From: Planctomycetaceae bacterium
Lineage (GTDB): Bacteria > Planctomycetota > Phycisphaerae > Phycisphaerales > SM1A02
Direction: 5' to 3'
Assembly: GCA_027488415.1 (NCBI GenBank)
Contig: JAIYBS010000288.1
Location: forward strand, 1-8,331
Length of the DNA: 8,331 nt
The notes beneath the pieces are model-generated. The model was not told the origin of the DNA. It saw only the letters and a program-made list of their open reading frames with translations, and searched no databases. A program made the translations under genes and the position numbers. Positions 6,224-8,331 of the stretch are shown piece after piece (positions within the stretch are counted from its first letter, which is position 1; the number at the start of each line of letters is the position of its first letter).

Positions 6224-7222
6224 ATGAAGATCGGCGCCTGCCTCCGGCAGACCCTCTCCGTGCTGGCCATCCTTGGCGCGCTGTCCGCCATGGCGGCCTT
6301 CCCCGGCTGCGGCTCGGCCAAGAAGAAGTCTGAGTTCGGCGACAACGCCAAGATGCTGAAGGACCAGCGCCTGAAGCGGGCCGACCTCGAGGCGATGTCG
6401 AACGCCTTCGCCGACCGTTACTTCACGCTGATGCTCTCGGCCAGCGAGAAGGTGATGCGCGGGAACCCCGACATCGGCCAGCGCCGGCTGATGAACGGCC
6501 TGAGGCTCCTGAGCGTGTCGAGCATCTACGACATCGCCACCAGCCCGGACACGCTGACGCAGCTGGTGGACCAGCTCGTGGTCGTGACGCTGCAGAACTA
6601 CTTCTGGGTCGATTCCGGCCGCGCGCACGCGATCTGGGGGACGCGCGCGCAGCCGCTCGTCGAGAACCTGCGCCGCGCGCGCGAGGACATCTGGAGCATC
6701 GCGTCGAAGGTGTTCACCGACGAGCAGCTCGAGGAGCTCGACCTGCTGATCGCCACCTGGTGGAGCCGCCGCGGCGGCACGGAGTTCGTGGCATACGTCC
6801 GCTTCAGCGAGGTGGCGGCCGCGAAGGGATCCGAGATCATCGACGCCGTGCAGGGCGGCGGCGGCCTGCTCGAGCCGCTCGACCGCGTCACGGACGTCGC
6901 CGAGGAGACGAGGCTCTCGGTGGAACGCACGTTCTTCTGGGCGAAGCGCGTGCCGCTGTTCGCCACCTGGCAGGCCGACGCGATCATGTACGACGTGATC
7001 GCCACGCGCGAGGTCGGTGCGGCGCTCGACAACGTGAACTCGTTCGCGCGCACCGCCGACACGCTGCCGGAGCGGTTCGACCGCATCATCCACCAGGTGG
7101 AGACGGTGCAGTCGCGCGCCGGCACCGTGGTCGACAAGGCGTTCTGGCGGGCGCTGGGCGTGCTCGGCGTGGTGTTCGCGGGCGTGTTCGCCCTCATCTG
7201 GTGGAAGGGGAAGAACCGATGA
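6224..7222 (+). CDS. Lipoprotein of unknown function with C-terminal membrane helix
   Basis: This 332-residue protein has a type II signal peptide: basic Arg8, a hydrophobic core (LSVLAILGALSAMAAF) and a lipobox FPGC, giving lipidated Cys29. A mostly helical domain (about 45-300) follows, with LEAMSNAFADRYFTLMLSAS and LVDQLVVVTLQNYFWVDSGR as its most distinctive stretches. A second hydrophobic helix (about 308-327) ends in WWKGKNR, which by the positive-inside rule puts the C terminus in the cytoplasm. The protein would thus be held in the inner membrane at both ends with its domain in the periplasm. I do not recognise the family and assign no reaction. The signal peptide fixes ATG 6224 as the start. 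The gene overlaps the PstS-like gene by four bases (ATGA), so the two products are probably made together and may interact. Confidence 0.8.
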   Translation: MKIGACLRQTLSVLAILGALSAMAAFPGCGSAKKKSEFGDNAKMLKDQRLKRADLEAMSNAFADRYFTLMLSASEKVMRGNPDIGQRRLMNGLRLLSVSSIYDIATSPDTLTQLVDQLVVVTLQNYFWVDSGRAHAIWGTRAQPLVENLRRAREDIWSIASKVFTDEQLEELDLLIATWWSRRGGTEFVAYVRFSEVAAAKGSEIIDAVQGGGGLLEPLDRVTDVAEETRLSVERTFFWAKRVPLFATWQADAIMYDVIATREVGAALDNVNSFARTADTLPERFDRIIHQVETVQSRAGTVVDKAFWRALGVLGVVFAGVFALIWWKGKNR

Positions 7223-8331
7223 TCGGTGCAAAGACGATCTCCGTCGCCGCGTTCCTGTTCGCACTGGCATTCCAGGCCGCGCCGCCCGCCGCGCCCGCGC
7301 CCTCGGCGGCGAACGCGACGCCGCCCGTGCCCGCGCCGGGGACCGGCGTGCCCGCACCCAAGGTCGATTCGTCGATCCGGCCCGCGGACGTGATGAACCA
7401 GGCGGCGGGTGCCAATGCAGCCGGCAGCGCCGAGCGCGCCATCGCCGAGGCGCTGCGGGGACTGGAGCTCTCGCAGCTCGAATACACCAAGGAGATGTCG
7501 GAGCTGGTCGAGGCGTTCCCCTCGTACTCGCCGCACCCGACCATGTGGAACGGCAAGCTCCGGATCGTCGGGTCGAGCACGATGGGCCCGCTCCTGACGA
7601 ACCTCGGCATCGGATTCGAGACGCTCTACCCGCAGCTCGACATCACGGTTCAGCAGGGCGGCAGCGAGATCGGAGTCGACGCGCTCCGCGAGGGGCGCTG
7701 CGAGCTTGCGGCGCTGTCGCGCCCGCTGTCCTCCGCCGAGCGGGATGCGCTGCGCACGGCGACGGGCAAGGAGCCGGTCGAGGCCGTCGTCGGGCTCGAC
7801 GGCGTGTGCGTGTTCGTCAATCGCGACAATCCGCTGACCGGGCTCACGAAGGCGCAGTGCAACGGCATCTTCTCGATCCAGCACGCGCGCATGCCGCGCC
7901 CGATCTACCGGTGGAGCCAGGCCGACCCGACGTCGCCGATCGGCGACGAGTTCATCACGCTGTACGTGCCAGACCCCAGGTCCGGCACGCTTGACCTCTT
8001 CCGGGCCTGGTGCATGCCGGGCGAGGAGGTCACGACCTCCATGCGCTCGACCGAGCCGGGCCCATCCAGCGTCGTGAACGCGTGCTGCGCGTACCGCATG
8101 GCGATCGGGGTCGCCGGTTTCGGCAACCGCCAGCCGCGGGCGCGGATGGTGCCGCTCGGAGAGTCGACCGAAGGCCCGTTCATCGCGCCGACGGTCCAGA
8201 CCATCCAGAACGGGAGCTACCCGCTGTCGCGACCGCTCACCGTGGTCTTCCTCGCGGCACCGGGCACGGCGGGCGACGAGGTCATCCTCGACTTCCTGCG
8301 GTACGTGCTCTCGGAGACCGGGCAGGACCAG
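7219..8331 (+). CDS. PstS-like phosphate-binding periplasmic protein (cut by window edge)
   Basis: An open frame of 371 codons reaches the window end without a stop. A signal peptide (about 1-20, no lipobox Cys) is followed by a Pro/Ala-rich linker (20-50) and a helical stretch (about 55-100). From residue 113 a type II periplasmic binding fold of the PstS family begins: KLRIVGSSTMGPLL (113-126, phosphate-binding Ser119, Ser120 and Thr121), YPQLDITVQQGGSEIGVDAL (137-156), LAALSRPLSSAE (163-174) and PRSGTLDLF (253-261), whose Arg-Ser-Gly-Thr corresponds to the second phosphate-contacting loop. In E. coli PstS an Asp contacts the ligand where this protein reads SRPL, as in many distant PstS-like proteins, so phosphate is probable but not proven. 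The roughly 110-residue N-terminal extension is longer than in ordinary PstS. AAGGGG (7205-7210) is eight bases before the ATG. No pstC, pstA or pstB is visible; they could lie beyond the edge. Confidence 0.87.
   Translation, partial: MIGAKTISVAAFLFALAFQAAPPAAPAPSAANATPPVPAPGTGVPAPKVDSSIRPADVMNQAAGANAAGSAERAIAEALRGLELSQLEYTKEMSELVEAFPSYSPHPTMWNGKLRIVGSSTMGPLLTNLGIGFETLYPQLDITVQQGGSEIGVDALREGRCELAALSRPLSSAERDALRTATGKEPVEAVVGLDGVCVFVNRDNPLTGLTKAQCNGIFSIQHARMPRPIYRWSQADPTSPIGDEFITLYVPDPRSGTLDLFRAWCMPGEEVTTSMRSTEPGPSSVVNACCAYRMAIGVAGFGNRQPRARMVPLGESTEGPFIAPTVQTIQNGSYPLSRPLTVVFLAAPGTAGDEVILDFLRYVLSETGQDQ

Noticed and set aside
6598..7884. 428-codon and 392-codon minus-strand frames opposite the lipoprotein and PstS-like genes
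   Set aside because: The translations are Arg-rich and compositionally biased. The plus strand carries a signal peptide, lipobox and PstS motifs in uninterrupted frames.

Overview
The window is GC-rich bacterial DNA carrying eight protein genes, two of them cut by the window edges. No rRNA, tRNA, CRISPR array or mobile element was seen. A DUF481-type outer-membrane protein with a signal peptide and a lipoprotein with a lipobox point to a diderm. The high GC, the SMUG1-type glycosylase and the large fused ABC permease would fit a planctomycete-like lineage, but that placement is inference.

Left block (1-1030, minus strand): a SMUG1-family uracil-DNA glycosylase is followed by the N-terminal part of a type I phosphodiesterase/nucleotide pyrophosphatase that runs off the left edge. 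The two reading frames overlap by 112 bases.

Central block (1031-5020, plus strand): a compact regulator-transporter operon of the Ytr type. It holds a short GntR/YtrA-family repressor, an ABC ATPase that overlaps it by 4 bases or fewer, and, after one base, an 856-residue protein. That protein looks like two fused ABC-2 permease units, an extra membrane helix and a roughly 300-residue extracytoplasmic domain. Nested inverted repeats resembling a YtrA operator lie in front of the regulator, so the operon is probably autoregulated. Its substrate is unknown; in Bacillus the related operons respond to cell-envelope antibiotics.

Right block (5036-8331): a DUF481-type outer-membrane beta-barrel on the minus strand converges on the permease gene. 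It is divergent from a plus-strand pair made of an unrecognised lipoprotein with an added C-terminal membrane helix and a PstS-like phosphate-binding protein, joined by an ATGA overlap. The second gene of the pair is cut by the right edge. The pair may act together at the inner membrane and periplasm. A role in phosphate or another oxyanion is suggested only by the PstS-like fold.

The intergenic stretches are short: 1031-1135 (operator and putative promoter), 5021-5035 (convergent gap with no clear terminator) and 6110-6223 (divergent promoter region).
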